DNA of 62,692 nt from Bifidobacterium breve. GTDB taxonomy: Bacteria; Actinomycetota; Actinomycetes; S36-B12. Within the stretch, counting starts at the first letter, position 1, and each line of letters opens with the position of its first letter. Under the pieces are notes generated by a model, which saw only the letters and a program-made list of their open reading frames with translations, ran no database searches and was not told the DNA's origin. Of the stretch, positions 17,479-25,442 are shown piece after piece. The translations under genes were made by a program, and so were the position numbers. The stretch lies in assembly GCA_945900705.1 (NCBI GenBank), contig CAMDKJ010000001.1, positions 1-62,692 of the forward strand, in the 5' to 3' direction.

Positions 17479-18552
17479 GTGGCTTTAACCATTGGCATCG
17501 TCGGACTCCCAAATGTTGGCAAATCGACGCTCTTCAACGCGCTGACCAAAAACGACGTGCTGGCCGCCAATTACCCATTCGCGACCATTGAGCCGAACAC
17601 GGGTGTCGTGGGTGTGCCCGATCCGCGCCTTGGCGTCCTAGCCAAGATCTTCGGCTCTGAACGCGAGTTGCCAGCAGCCGTGACTTTCGTCGACATCGCC
17701 GGCATCGTCAAAGGAGCGAGTGAAGGCGCTGGCCTCGGCAACAAGTTCCTGGCCAATATCCGCGAGTCAGAAGCTATCTGCCAGGTGCTCCGGGCATTTC
17801 ACGACGATGACGTGGTGCACGTCGAAGGTCGGGTGTCTCCCGAAGAGGATATGGAGACCATCAATACCGAATTAATCTTGGCTGATATACAAACACTCGA
17901 CAAAGCCATCCCGCGGTTGGAAAAAGAAGCCCGTACCGATAAATCGAAAGCAGCCAATCTTGCTGCCGCTCAAGAGGCGCGGGCACTACTGGATGGCGGC
18001 ACCACTATTTTTGCATCGGGTATCGATAGCGCGCCGCTGCGCGAGTTGTTCTTGCTGACCGCTAAGCCATTTCTTTACGTAATAAATGTTGATGAAGAAG
18101 AACTTGCAGACGTTGCTTTTCAGCAGAGGATGCGTGACCTAGTTGCGCCGGCGGAGGCCGTCTTCCTTGACGCCAAGCTCGAAGCGGAACTTGTTGAACT
18201 GCCAGATGATGAAGCACTTGAGTTGTTGCAGTCTGTCGGTCAGGTTGAATCAGGATTACATGCGTTAGCGCGCGTAGGGTTTGCCACCTTGGGTCTGCAG
18301 ACTTACCTGACCGCCGGACCGAAAGAGGCCCGCGCCTGGACGATCCCGGTGGGTGCAACGGCGCCAGAAGCAGCCGGCGTGATCCACACCGACTTCCAGA
18401 AGGGCTTCATCAAGGCTGAAGTTGTCTCCTTCGATGACCTAGTGGCAACTGGTTCGATGGCTGAAGCCAAGGCCAAGGGCAAAGTTCGCATCGAAGGCAA
18501 GGAATATGTCATGGCCGATGGTGACGTGGTCGAGTTTCGCTTCAATGTCTAG
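17479..18552 (+). CDS. ychF: Redox-regulated ATPase YchF (Obg family)
   Basis: Universal P-loop protein of the Obg group that prefers ATP and binds ribosomes. The 357-residue protein has G1 GLPNVGKSTLFNAL, FVDIAGIVKGASEGAGLG, the family's altered G4 region (LYVINVDEEE), and a C-terminal TGS-like domain (GVIHTDFQKGFIKAEVVSFDD, GKEYVMADGDVVEFRFNV). It has normal length. The downstream VOC-family gene overlaps its 3' end by eight bases. Confidence 0.95.
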   Translation: MALTIGIVGLPNVGKSTLFNALTKNDVLAANYPFATIEPNTGVVGVPDPRLGVLAKIFGSERELPAAVTFVDIAGIVKGASEGAGLGNKFLANIRESEAICQVLRAFHDDDVVHVEGRVSPEEDMETINTELILADIQTLDKAIPRLEKEARTDKSKAANLAAAQEARALLDGGTTIFASGIDSAPLRELFLLTAKPFLYVINVDEEELADVAFQQRMRDLVAPAEAVFLDAKLEAELVELPDDEALELLQSVGQVESGLHALARVGFATLGLQTYLTAGPKEARAWTIPVGATAPEAAGVIHTDFQKGFIKAEVVSFDDLVATGSMAEAKAKGKVRIEGKEYVMADGDVVEFRFNV

Positions 18553-18961
18553 CCCGACGACACGGTTACACGGAGTCACTGTCCTCGTTGATGACTATGA
18601 CGAGGCGATAGCGCACTTCGTCGGTGATCTGGGATTCCACCTCGTCGAGGACACGAACTTGGGAGGCGGAAAGCGCTGGGTCCGGGTCGCACCGGATCCC
18701 GAAGGCGGACCTGCGCTGCTACTGGCCGTTGCGTCGACAGCTGAGCAGCGCGCCGCCATCGGCAGGCAGGCAGGTGGACTCGTTGGCTTCTTTATTCACA
18801 CGACCGACTTCGCGGCTCAGTACGCCCGCCTAGTTGAGCGTGGCGTTTGCATGACCGAAGAGCCCCGCCTCGAGCCCTACGGCACCGTGGTCGTATTTGA
18901 AGACCGCTATGGCAACCGCTGGGATCTCATCCAACCTGTCGGCGGTCATGGCGGTCGGTGA
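18545..18961 (+). CDS. Glyoxalase/bleomycin-resistance (VOC) family protein
   Basis: A 138-residue vicinal-oxygen-chelate protein with paired beta-alpha-beta modules: RLHGVTVLVDDYDEAIAHF, GGGKRWVRVAPDPEGGPALL, TTDFAAQYARLVERGV, and the closing EDRYGNRWDLIQP, typical of glyoxalase-like enzymes. The metal ligands cannot be assigned with confidence and the substrate is unknown. ATG 18545 lies inside the end of ychF (eight-base overlap), so translation probably depends on ychF. A terminator hairpin follows. Confidence 0.8.
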   Translation: MSSPTTRLHGVTVLVDDYDEAIAHFVGDLGFHLVEDTNLGGGKRWVRVAPDPEGGPALLLAVASTAEQRAAIGRQAGGLVGFFIHTTDFAAQYARLVERGVCMTEEPRLEPYGTVVVFEDRYGNRWDLIQPVGGHGGR

Positions 18962-19053
18962 AGCGACGTCGTCGAGTTCTACTGATATCAGTTTGACTTC
19001 AGATTCTTCAAAGCCTAATTACGTGAAAATTTCCGCACCAGTTCGGCAAGCAA

Positions 19054-19085
19054 CCGGCCCCGGACCAACAGCGGTCAGGGGCCGG
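19054..19085 (+). terminator. Strong hairpin, probable bidirectional terminator
   Basis: A 13-bp stem with one mismatch (19054-19066 with 19073-19085, outer part CCGGCCCC/GGGGCCGG) and a six-base loop. It lies behind the VOC gene and between convergent transcription units. No T run follows it. Confidence 0.55.
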
Positions 19086-19126
19086 CGACAGGGTTTAAAC
19101 ACCCCACCTAGTGGTAGGGAACGGTT

Positions 19127-19300
19127 CTACTCTTCATTACCCTCAAAGCAATAGCCTATGATTTTAGAGTTCACCATAGGGGCGATACCGAGTAGGGTGC
19201 CGCCGATACCGGCCACACCGGGCCGCACCCAACCAACACCGAGTGCGAGCCGATCAGTTGGCGCTGAACTTACTGGTGTAGCAATATTAATATTTGGCAT
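19127..19300 (-). CDS. Doubtful small ORF, 57 residues, Gly-rich
   Basis: On the minus strand ATG 19300 has GGAG six bases upstream. The product has a hydrophilic start (MPNINIATPVSSAPTD), a glycine-rich hydrophobic middle (LGVGWVRPGVAGIGGTLLG) and an acidic end. It lies about 190 bases downstream of the phosphoesterase gene. I do not recognise it. It may be chance, since only the ribosome binding site and the composition support it. Confidence 0.25.
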   Translation of the reverse strand: MPNINIATPVSSAPTDRLALGVGWVRPGVAGIGGTLLGIAPMVNSKIIGYCFEGNEE

Positions 19301-19492
19301 TTCATGCTCCATTGGGTCAACGGGCCAGTAATCAAGCGAGCACCTGTGAATAATGGTGAAACTCGGCTGCCCTAAAACCAAGGGATTAGCGAGATTTTCT
19401 GCCCGGCGCCTCTATGCCAAGACCTATCCCAAGTAAGCGCCCCCAATTCCTGTGGAATGAAATAAGTGGCTAATCAGCTAAGGACCTCGTCG

Positions 19493-21079
19493 CTATCTTT
19501 CGGTTGCCTCGGTGAAATGCGGGTCGGGAAGCCTCCACACTGTATTGCGTACTTCGGGTGAAGAATCCAAAGTAAGCCCGCGCAGTGAAGATCCTCGAAG
19601 GCGGTAATCATTAGCTGCCAGGGTACGGGAAATTGACGCGAGTGATTTCGCGCTACTGAGGTCGTAGTAGTCGGCGGCTGCGGGGCCGGCATGATTCATC
19701 ACGGTGCTGATGATGGCAATCTCGGGTGTTTGCCGGTCACTGACCCGAAGGAACTCGATAACTCGCCCCTGCTGCGGCCAATCGATGAGCGAAGACGTAG
19801 TGATCTCCCAGAAGCCATGTGAGCCCTCTTGGTGCCACAGGGCAGCGTGATGGTGCACGTGACCTGCGAGCCAAGCAATCACATTGTTATGTGAGTGCAG
19901 GATGCCCATGAGTTCTGCGCTGAGAACACGGGGTGGTTCGTTCATGGGAGCGAAGGCATTTGTAAGACAAGGCGATGGGTGATGGGAAGCAATGACAATA
20001 TAACGATCACGATTGCGTTCAAGTTGTCTAACGAGCCAGGCGCATTGATCCGAATCAATAGACCCCTGCCAACCTCCGTGCGGATTAACCGTGTCCAACG
20101 TGATCAGCACTAGTTCGCCAATTTCGGAGGTGTAGTAGTTGCGTTCATGCATACTCGTTGACTTAAAGAGACGCGTGGTACGGGCGAACTCGGCAGGCCC
20201 TACGAAATCACGATCCGCATCAGCAGTTATTGACACAACGGGTGATGTCATGTCATGCGGGTAAGTGGCCGGCCCATTGGGTGCGACCGAGGATTTGATA
20301 TCGAAATCGGCTGGGGTGCGCCCATGCGGCAACCCGGTGATGCGCGCCGAGCCCATCGAAAGCTCACGCAATGCCGGTGTTGGCGCTACCGTGCCCTGGA
20401 GTAGTGCATCGTGATTTCCGTGCACGCTGAACCACGGAAGAGCTAGGCCCGGGGAGGCAATCTCTTGGCGGGCGGCCTCTATTAGGCCGGGGACCATTGG
20501 GTACCCGTAGATGCCCGACGGGCGGTCTGGTGGCAATCCGGCTGGTGGGCCATCGGGGTGCCAATATCGATCATCCCAAGTGGTTTCGTCACAAACTCCC
20601 ACCCAGGAGCTGCGGTCGCGATCACCAGATTTGGACGCGATTACCCCGCCCTCTAGCAGGGTTTCGTACCAGTGCAGTTCGTTCTTCTGGGCGTTATCGG
20701 TGAGGTCACCGGTAATCAGCACCGCATCGATAGTTGCACCCGAAACCGGGGCGATCTTGGTGGCATTGACGGTTTCAATCATGGCCAGTGCCACATGGAT
20801 GGTCAAGATCTCCTGCGGCCGGTAGGTGCCGATGTCACCGAGCTCCTCCCGAAACTCCGAATCGGGGTCGCTATATCTATCGATGTACTCGAGTCTGGAG
20901 GGCGATTCTGCGTCACAGATGTGTAGGTCGCTTAGGTGCCATAGGCACCCTAGGACTTCACCCGTTGTCGGAGTAGCGGTGTAGTCCTCACCTGGCGCAT
21001 TGCGCAACTCGCACCAGCCCTGTTCGTTTGCATCACCGCGCGCGATGACAGTTTGGATCGTAGTGTCGTCCATGCTCAT
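19493..21079 (-). CDS. Cytoplasmic metallophosphoesterase (calcineurin-like, TIGR03767-type)
   Basis: A 528-residue binuclear-metal phosphoesterase. Ligand motifs occur in order: LSDLHICD (Asp51, His53), LITGDLTDN, SVHGNHDA, IASHHPS and LAGHVHHH. Long inserts between motifs recall the TIGR03767 (PPA1498) family. As far as I recall, members of that family often have a Tat signal. None is visible here, so the enzyme should be cytoplasmic. ATG 21079 overlaps the ABC ATPase stop by four bases (ATGA), so it is the last gene of the importer operon and probably cleaves the imported compound. The substrate, perhaps a phosphodiester or phosphomonoester, is unknown. Confidence 0.82.
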   Translation of the reverse strand: MSMDDTTIQTVIARGDANEQGWCELRNAPGEDYTATPTTGEVLGCLWHLSDLHICDAESPSRLEYIDRYSDPDSEFREELGDIGTYRPQEILTIHVALAMIETVNATKIAPVSGATIDAVLITGDLTDNAQKNELHWYETLLEGGVIASKSGDRDRSSWVGVCDETTWDDRYWHPDGPPAGLPPDRPSGIYGYPMVPGLIEAARQEIASPGLALPWFSVHGNHDALLQGTVAPTPALRELSMGSARITGLPHGRTPADFDIKSSVAPNGPATYPHDMTSPVVSITADADRDFVGPAEFARTTRLFKSTSMHERNYYTSEIGELVLITLDTVNPHGGWQGSIDSDQCAWLVRQLERNRDRYIVIASHHPSPCLTNAFAPMNEPPRVLSAELMGILHSHNNVIAWLAGHVHHHAALWHQEGSHGFWEITTSSLIDWPQQGRVIEFLRVSDRQTPEIAIISTVMNHAGPAAADYYDLSSAKSLASISRTLAANDYRLRGSSLRGLTLDSSPEVRNTVWRLPDPHFTEATER

Positions 21080-22125
21080 GCCACATCCACTCCAAAGAGA
21101 ACTACCTCGGTCACGTCATCGCGTATGCGGATAGCAACTCGATCACCAATTCTTAATCGAGCAGCATCTGCGCTGATCAAATCAGCCACGATATGTCCGT
21201 GAGTTGGGTCGGCGACTATCACTCTTGATATCGCACCCAGGAACGAGATGGTAAGAATTGTGCCGTCGCCATCATCGCGAACATCTAGGGCGATCTGCTC
21301 GGGGCGGATTACGGCGCGGGCCACGGCACCATTCGCGGGAGCGATTATCGAATTGAGTTGCTTACTAAGAACTTCCCACTTGTTGTCGGGGCGCCGCTGT
21401 GCACTGAAGGTGTTGGTAGTCCCTATGAATTCAGCAATGAAGGAGTTTGCGGGAGCCTCGTAGAGCTCACGCGGTGACGCCAACTGCTCGAGCCGGCCAT
21501 TGCTCATTACGCCAACTCGATCGGCAATTGCTAGTGCCTCGTATTGATCGTGCGTCACGAAGATAGTCGTCACACCGATTTCGAGTTGCAGTCGTCGGAT
21601 CTCATCTCGCAGCGATTCGCGTACTTTTGCATCGAGAGCCGACAGCGGCTCGTCTAGAAGAAGCACTCGGGGGGAGATGGCGATCGCACGAGCTAGGGCG
21701 ACTCGTTGTTTCTGCCCGCCGGACATCTGATGCGGGAACTTGTCAGCATGTTCTTCAAGTCTGGTGATATCGATCATGCGGTCTACGGTTTCTTTGCGAC
21801 TAGCACCGCCTATTTTTTGCATGCGCAGACCGAATTCGATGTTCTGGCGGGCAGTCATATTAGGAAACAGGCTGTACTCTTGGAAAACCATTCCGAATCC
21901 ACGCTTTTCTGGGGGCAGGTCGGAAATATCCTTGCTATCTATGAGCATCGTGCCGCTATCGGCCCGCTCGAACCCAGCCAAAATTCGTAATGCGGTCGTT
22001 TTACCGCAACCACTCGGGCCGAGTAGGCAGATCAATTCACCTGAACGAATATCGATGGTGAAATCCGCGAGCGCCACGGATGAACCGAATGACTTGGCTA
22101 TACCTTTCATGCTGACGATTGTCAT
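21076..22125 (-). CDS. ABC transporter ATP-binding protein, spermidine/iron/phosphonate (PotA/FbpC) type
   Basis: A 349-residue ATPase of the CUT1/PotA/FbpC class. Walker A GPSGCGKTT, signature MSGGQKQRVALARA, Walker B VLLLDEPLSALDAKVRE and the switch His (FVTHDQYEAL) are complete, and a C-terminal TOBE-like domain follows. I choose ATG 22125 (MTIVSMKGIAKSF), which has AGGAG four bases upstream; the open frame extends further. It follows the second permease by seven bases and overlaps the phosphoesterase start. Its class cannot decide between polyamine, Fe(III) and aminoethylphosphonate-like substrates. Confidence 0.88.
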   Translation of the reverse strand: MTIVSMKGIAKSFGSSVALADFTIDIRSGELICLLGPSGCGKTTALRILAGFERADSGTMLIDSKDISDLPPEKRGFGMVFQEYSLFPNMTARQNIEFGLRMQKIGGASRKETVDRMIDITRLEEHADKFPHQMSGGQKQRVALARAIAISPRVLLLDEPLSALDAKVRESLRDEIRRLQLEIGVTTIFVTHDQYEALAIADRVGVMSNGRLEQLASPRELYEAPANSFIAEFIGTTNTFSAQRRPDNKWEVLSKQLNSIIAPANGAVARAVIRPEQIALDVRDDGDGTILTISFLGAISRVIVADPTHGHIVADLISADAARLRIGDRVAIRIRDDVTEVVLFGVDVA

Positions 22126-22132
22126 TTGACTC

Positions 22133-22963
22133 CTAGACCCCACTCGCATGGAAGGTGAGGCCACGTCGTCGCATTGCGCGCACCACGAGGCCGAGTATCA
22201 CAGCGGTAAACACCATTACGAAAAGAGCCAGCGCGAGTCCGCCCCTCGGATCGCTTCGCTCGAAAGTGACCATCTCGGTCGGCAGGGTTGACTTAAGCAG
22301 AAGCGAAGCGAACGCGAACTCACCTAGGACAAGAGCGGTAGTTAGTGCTGCCGACGCGATCATTGACGATCGCATATTGGGCAAGATCACCCTAAGCATT
22401 ACCGCAGGGAAGGACGCTCCCATTCCCCTTGCTGCTTCGTAGAGAGTTCGTGCATTGATCGCTCGCAATCCGGCATCAAGCAGCCGATAGGTGAACGGCA
22501 TTGCCCACAGGGCATAGAAAGGGACGAGGCTCAAATTGCTAGCGAGAAACCACGGTGCTGCAATGCGAAATGTTGCAGCGACTCCGACGACAAGGGCAAT
22601 AGGAGGAATGACCCAAGGCAGGAGGGTAAGTGCGGTGATGATGGGACGAAGTGCAGGGTTACGTACCTCTGTCACAATCGCCAGCGGTACCAAGATGACG
22701 AGATTTAGGATGATGCTCAGCACAACAATTTGAATACTGGTCCAGGTGGCACTGATGATTTGCGGGTCAGTGAGGGCAGTCTGTAGACCAGCAGCCGACC
22801 ACCCGGTGAGTAGCTTCTCCGGTGTCAGTAGTGCCATAGGCACGTTCTGAAAAGCGAATCTGGCCATGGCGAGCAGCGGCAGAGCGAAATAGCCTGCAAT
22901 CAGGATCAGGAAAGCTGCCCGAAATATATGGCTCCTCTTTTGGGCTGCGGCCTGGCTTGTCAT
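22133..22963 (-). CDS. ABC transporter permease (second, PotC/PhnV-like)
   Basis: A 276-residue permease with six hydrophobic segments and the cytoplasmic loop EAARGMGASFPAVMLRVILP, which carries the EAA motif that docks to the ATPase. I choose ATG 22963 (MTSQAAAQKRSH) because it overlaps the stop of the first permease by four bases; the longer frame from 23041 would overlap it by 82 bases. Together with the first permease it forms the heterodimeric channel of the importer. Confidence 0.87.
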   Translation of the reverse strand: MTSQAAAQKRSHIFRAAFLILIAGYFALPLLAMARFAFQNVPMALLTPEKLLTGWSAAGLQTALTDPQIISATWTSIQIVVLSIILNLVILVPLAIVTEVRNPALRPIITALTLLPWVIPPIALVVGVAATFRIAAPWFLASNLSLVPFYALWAMPFTYRLLDAGLRAINARTLYEAARGMGASFPAVMLRVILPNMRSSMIASAALTTALVLGEFAFASLLLKSTLPTEMVTFERSDPRGGLALALFVMVFTAVILGLVVRAMRRRGLTFHASGV

Positions 22964-23817
22964 GAGCGCGTCCAACGAAGTGCGCGGCGCTGCAACAATG
23001 TCACGAGGAGAAGTGTCAGGAGCAGCAGAATGATTACCCAAGTGACGATGGCATTTGCTAGATCTTCTTCTCCAGTAATGACATTTCCTTGCAGGAGAAA
23101 CCTAATTTGTAGCGGGACAATATTTAGACTTGCATTTAGTACGGCTGCCGTGGAGTAAGCGGTGAAGGCATTTACGAAGAGGAGAAGGATTCCGCCGAGG
23201 GTGGCCGGGAGAAGTAGTGGGAGCCCCACCGAACGCCAGTATTGAAGTGGTGAGGCACCGAGGATTAGAGCGGCTTCACGCCAGGTTTCGCGCAGGCCAT
23301 GTACCGCCGGTGTCATCACCAAGAACATGAGCGGGATCTGAAAGTAGAGATATACGAATACCAATCCCCAAAATCCGCTGATGCTAAGACCGAAGTTGGC
23401 GGGGTCTACGCCGAGCTGCATCAGGAGCTTGGTTAGCAGGCCCTGAGTGCCTATCGTCGCGATGAACGCGAAGGCAAGTGGTACCCCACCGAGCTGGGAC
23501 GCGACAGCTGACCACGAATCGAGGATGGTGTGCAGCCAGCGTGGCCGAGTCATCCCTTTGACGGCCAGAGCGAGGGCTAGGCCAATGGCGCCGCCGATAA
23601 CCGCTGAAGCAAGTGACAACCACGCTGAATTGATGAATCCGCTTCGGTAGGTGCCGCTGAGGGCGCGCGTCATCGCAGAAAGCCCGAAGGCGCCGCCGGG
23701 TGTGAGCGCTTTGAAGAGCACCACGAGGGATGGATAGATCAAGAAAAGGCCGATAAATGCGCTGAATGGGACAGCAACTATTAAGCCAAGTCGGTTGCCG
23801 CGTAAAAACGCTCCCAC
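22960..23817 (-). CDS. ABC transporter permease (first, PotB/PhnU-like)
   Basis: A 285-residue permease with six hydrophobic segments. The EAA loop reads ETWREAALILGASPLQYWRS. It is the first membrane gene behind the solute-binding protein, separated from it by 114 bases that contain a perfect 20-bp hairpin. The permease-permease-ATPase order fits the polyamine/iron/phosphonate transporter class. Confidence 0.87.
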   Translation of the reverse strand: MGAFLRGNRLGLIVAVPFSAFIGLFLIYPSLVVLFKALTPGGAFGLSAMTRALSGTYRSGFINSAWLSLASAVIGGAIGLALALAVKGMTRPRWLHTILDSWSAVASQLGGVPLAFAFIATIGTQGLLTKLLMQLGVDPANFGLSISGFWGLVFVYLYFQIPLMFLVMTPAVHGLRETWREAALILGASPLQYWRSVGLPLLLPATLGGILLLFVNAFTAYSTAAVLNASLNIVPLQIRFLLQGNVITGEEDLANAIVTWVIILLLLTLLLVTLLQRRALRWTRS

Positions 23818-23880
23818 GATTATCGCCCAGACCTCTCAATGTAATTTATGCGAACCTAAACCTAGGCGCAGACTGGCCTT

Positions 23881-23924
23881 AATGCTGATAGGCGCCAACC
23901 ATCAGGTTGGCGCCTATCAGCATT
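23881..23924 (-). terminator. Perfect 20-bp hairpin behind the solute-binding-protein gene
   Basis: 23881-23900 is the exact reverse complement of 23905-23924, with a four-base loop. It starts eight bases past the binding-protein stop, inside the operon. Such hairpins often protect the 3' end of the binding-protein mRNA or end part of the transcripts, so that the binding protein is made in excess. Confidence 0.8.
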
Positions 23925-23931
23925 TTGTGAT

Positions 23932-25119
23932 TTATGCGTCGGCGACTTTCGGGCCCCATTGCTCGGTGAGCTGAGCCTTCAGTAGTTCAACCTGTTCCAT
24001 CGTCGGGAAGGTGATCTGAGCGAGCTGCTCCTCCGTAGGGAGGTTCTTTGCGAGTTCAGGGGTGATCAAGCCGGCAGCTTGCATTGCCCCGAGTCGCGCT
24101 GGGACAGCGCCACCTGTGATGTAACCGAGTGCGCCATCGTTACCGGTGATGTGCTCCATCCAAAGGCGGGCTGCGCACGGGTGCACCGTGTCGGAGACGA
24201 TTCCTTGGGCGTAGTAACCACCGTATAGACCATCGGTTGGGATGGAGATGTTCAGATCGAAGCCGGCCTCTTTCATCACTGGCACGATCGCCGGGAAGTT
24301 GTAGGTCCAGTCAAGTGCGATCGGAACATCACCTGAAAGTAGGGCAGCTGGAGTCACGTCAACCGTTTGGAGGTTGCCCAACTTCTTCAATTCGGCGAAG
24401 TATTCGATACCCGGGGTTAGGTCGTCGTAGGAACCGCCATTAGCAAGCGATGCGGCAACAACCGCCGCGAACGCGGCGCCAGCCTCACGTGGATCGCCAT
24501 TTAGCGTGACCATGCCCTTGTATTCAGGCTTTAGCAGATCGGCGTAAGACTTTGGCGGATTCTTCACCAAAGTGCTATTGGAGGCGATAGACATAATTCC
24601 GTAGTACGAGCCGACCCAATTACCTGCTGGATCCTTGAGATTGTCGGGGATTTCAGACCAATTGGTGGTTTGGTACTGAGCCGACATTCCTTCGTTCACG
24701 AACTGCTCCAGGAATGACGGTCCGATGTCGACGCTGTCAGGCTTGGATGGCTGGCCCGCCAGGGTCGCGATGGCGGTGAGTTCATCGGCCGAGGATGCAT
24801 CCGGGTTGGCTACAACCGGGGTGATGCCGTAGTTGTCGGCGAAAGATTGCAAGATGCCCTTGTAGTTCGCCCATGAATCAGGTAGCGCGATGAGGTTCAA
24901 CCCTCCTTCAGCCTGGGCTGCCGCGGCAATTTCCTCGACGGTGGTACCACACTGTGGGTCAGCCGGTGCACTCTCAGCTGGCGCGCTAACGGTTGGCTCG
25001 GCCGAAGCTTCAACTGTTGCGGCGGCACTTGATGATTCAGTTGAGGTGGTGGTGGATGAACATGCTGAAATAAGTGCAACAGCAAGTAAGACCGGCACTG
25101 CGAGCAGTGACTTGCGCAT
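23932..25119 (-). CDS. ABC transporter solute-binding lipoprotein
   Basis: A 395-residue extracellular binding protein. The signal peptide ends in the lipobox LISAC with Cys20. A long Ser/Thr/Ala/Glu linker follows, then a fold resembling bacterial extracellular solute-binding proteins of the Fe(III)/spermidine/phosphonate group (VDIGPSFLEQFVNEG, GSYYGIMSIASNSTLV, SGDVPIALDWTYNF). ATG 25119 has AGAGGAAC upstream. It is the first gene of the importer-phosphoesterase operon. The ligand is unknown; the coupled enzyme suggests a phosphate ester. Confidence 0.87.
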   Translation of the reverse strand: MRKSLLAVPVLLAVALISACSSTTTSTESSSAAATVEASAEPTVSAPAESAPADPQCGTTVEEIAAAAQAEGGLNLIALPDSWANYKGILQSFADNYGITPVVANPDASSADELTAIATLAGQPSKPDSVDIGPSFLEQFVNEGMSAQYQTTNWSEIPDNLKDPAGNWVGSYYGIMSIASNSTLVKNPPKSYADLLKPEYKGMVTLNGDPREAGAAFAAVVAASLANGGSYDDLTPGIEYFAELKKLGNLQTVDVTPAALLSGDVPIALDWTYNFPAIVPVMKEAGFDLNISIPTDGLYGGYYAQGIVSDTVHPCAARLWMEHITGNDGALGYITGGAVPARLGAMQAAGLITPELAKNLPTEEQLAQITFPTMEQVELLKAQLTEQWGPKVADA

Positions 25120-25318
25120 TTCGCGTTCCTCTCATTGGTTGGTTAACAAGCGGAGACTATGAGGGTGAAATGTCTTGAATGCGCATCGAAAGTGAGCGGC
25201 ATATGAATGGTCAGTTGCGGATGGAGGAAAAATTCGCCAAAGGTAACTAATAGGGGTGGACTTGTCTGAAATTGAGTAGTACACGATATGTACCCCCGGT
25301 GCGGACCACATAGTTGCT

Positions 25319-25385
25319 GAGTGCGCGCGTTTTTGTCGTTAAATCACCGGAATTTGGCTTTTTCACGACAAAAACGTGCGCGCTC
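25319..25385. repeat. Imperfect inverted repeat, 21-base arms, REP/MITE-like
   Basis: 25319-25339 and 25365-25385 are reverse complements except for two positions. Both arms contain CGTTTTTGTCGT or its complement next to alternating GC. The 25-base spacer is AT-rich. There is no coding content. It could be a REP-type element or a terminator relic. Confidence 0.6.
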
Positions 25386-25433
25386 ACGCAGTTGCTCAAT
25401 GTCAGCGTTTTCACTGATCGGCTCTGCACCACA

Positions 25434-25439
25434 TAGGCT
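25434..25439 (+). promoter_or_regulatory. -10 box (TAGGCT) of a possible leaderless promoter for typA
   Basis: TAGGCT lies three bases before GTG 25443 and six bases before the next in-frame codon, GTG 25446. The second fits leaderless spacing better. Confidence 0.4.
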
Positions 25440-25442
25440 GCC

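Larger units (their letters stand above)
18962..19492. other. Intergenic region between convergent operons
   Basis: About 530 bases, more AT-rich than the genes around it. It holds one strong hairpin at 19054-19085 and a doubtful small open frame on the minus strand (19127-19300). A plus-strand frame here runs through the hairpin and is not believable. I see nothing else. Confidence 0.6.
25120..25442. other. Divergent intergenic region with a long imperfect inverted repeat
   Basis: About 320 bases between the binding-protein gene (minus) and typA (plus). It holds promoters for both directions and the inverted repeat at 25319-25385. Open frames here have no support. Confidence 0.5.

Noticed and set aside
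18897..19154. Plus-strand ORF after the VOC gene
   Set aside because: It runs through the strong hairpin at 19054-19085, has low-complexity Ser/Thr text, and no ribosome binding site.
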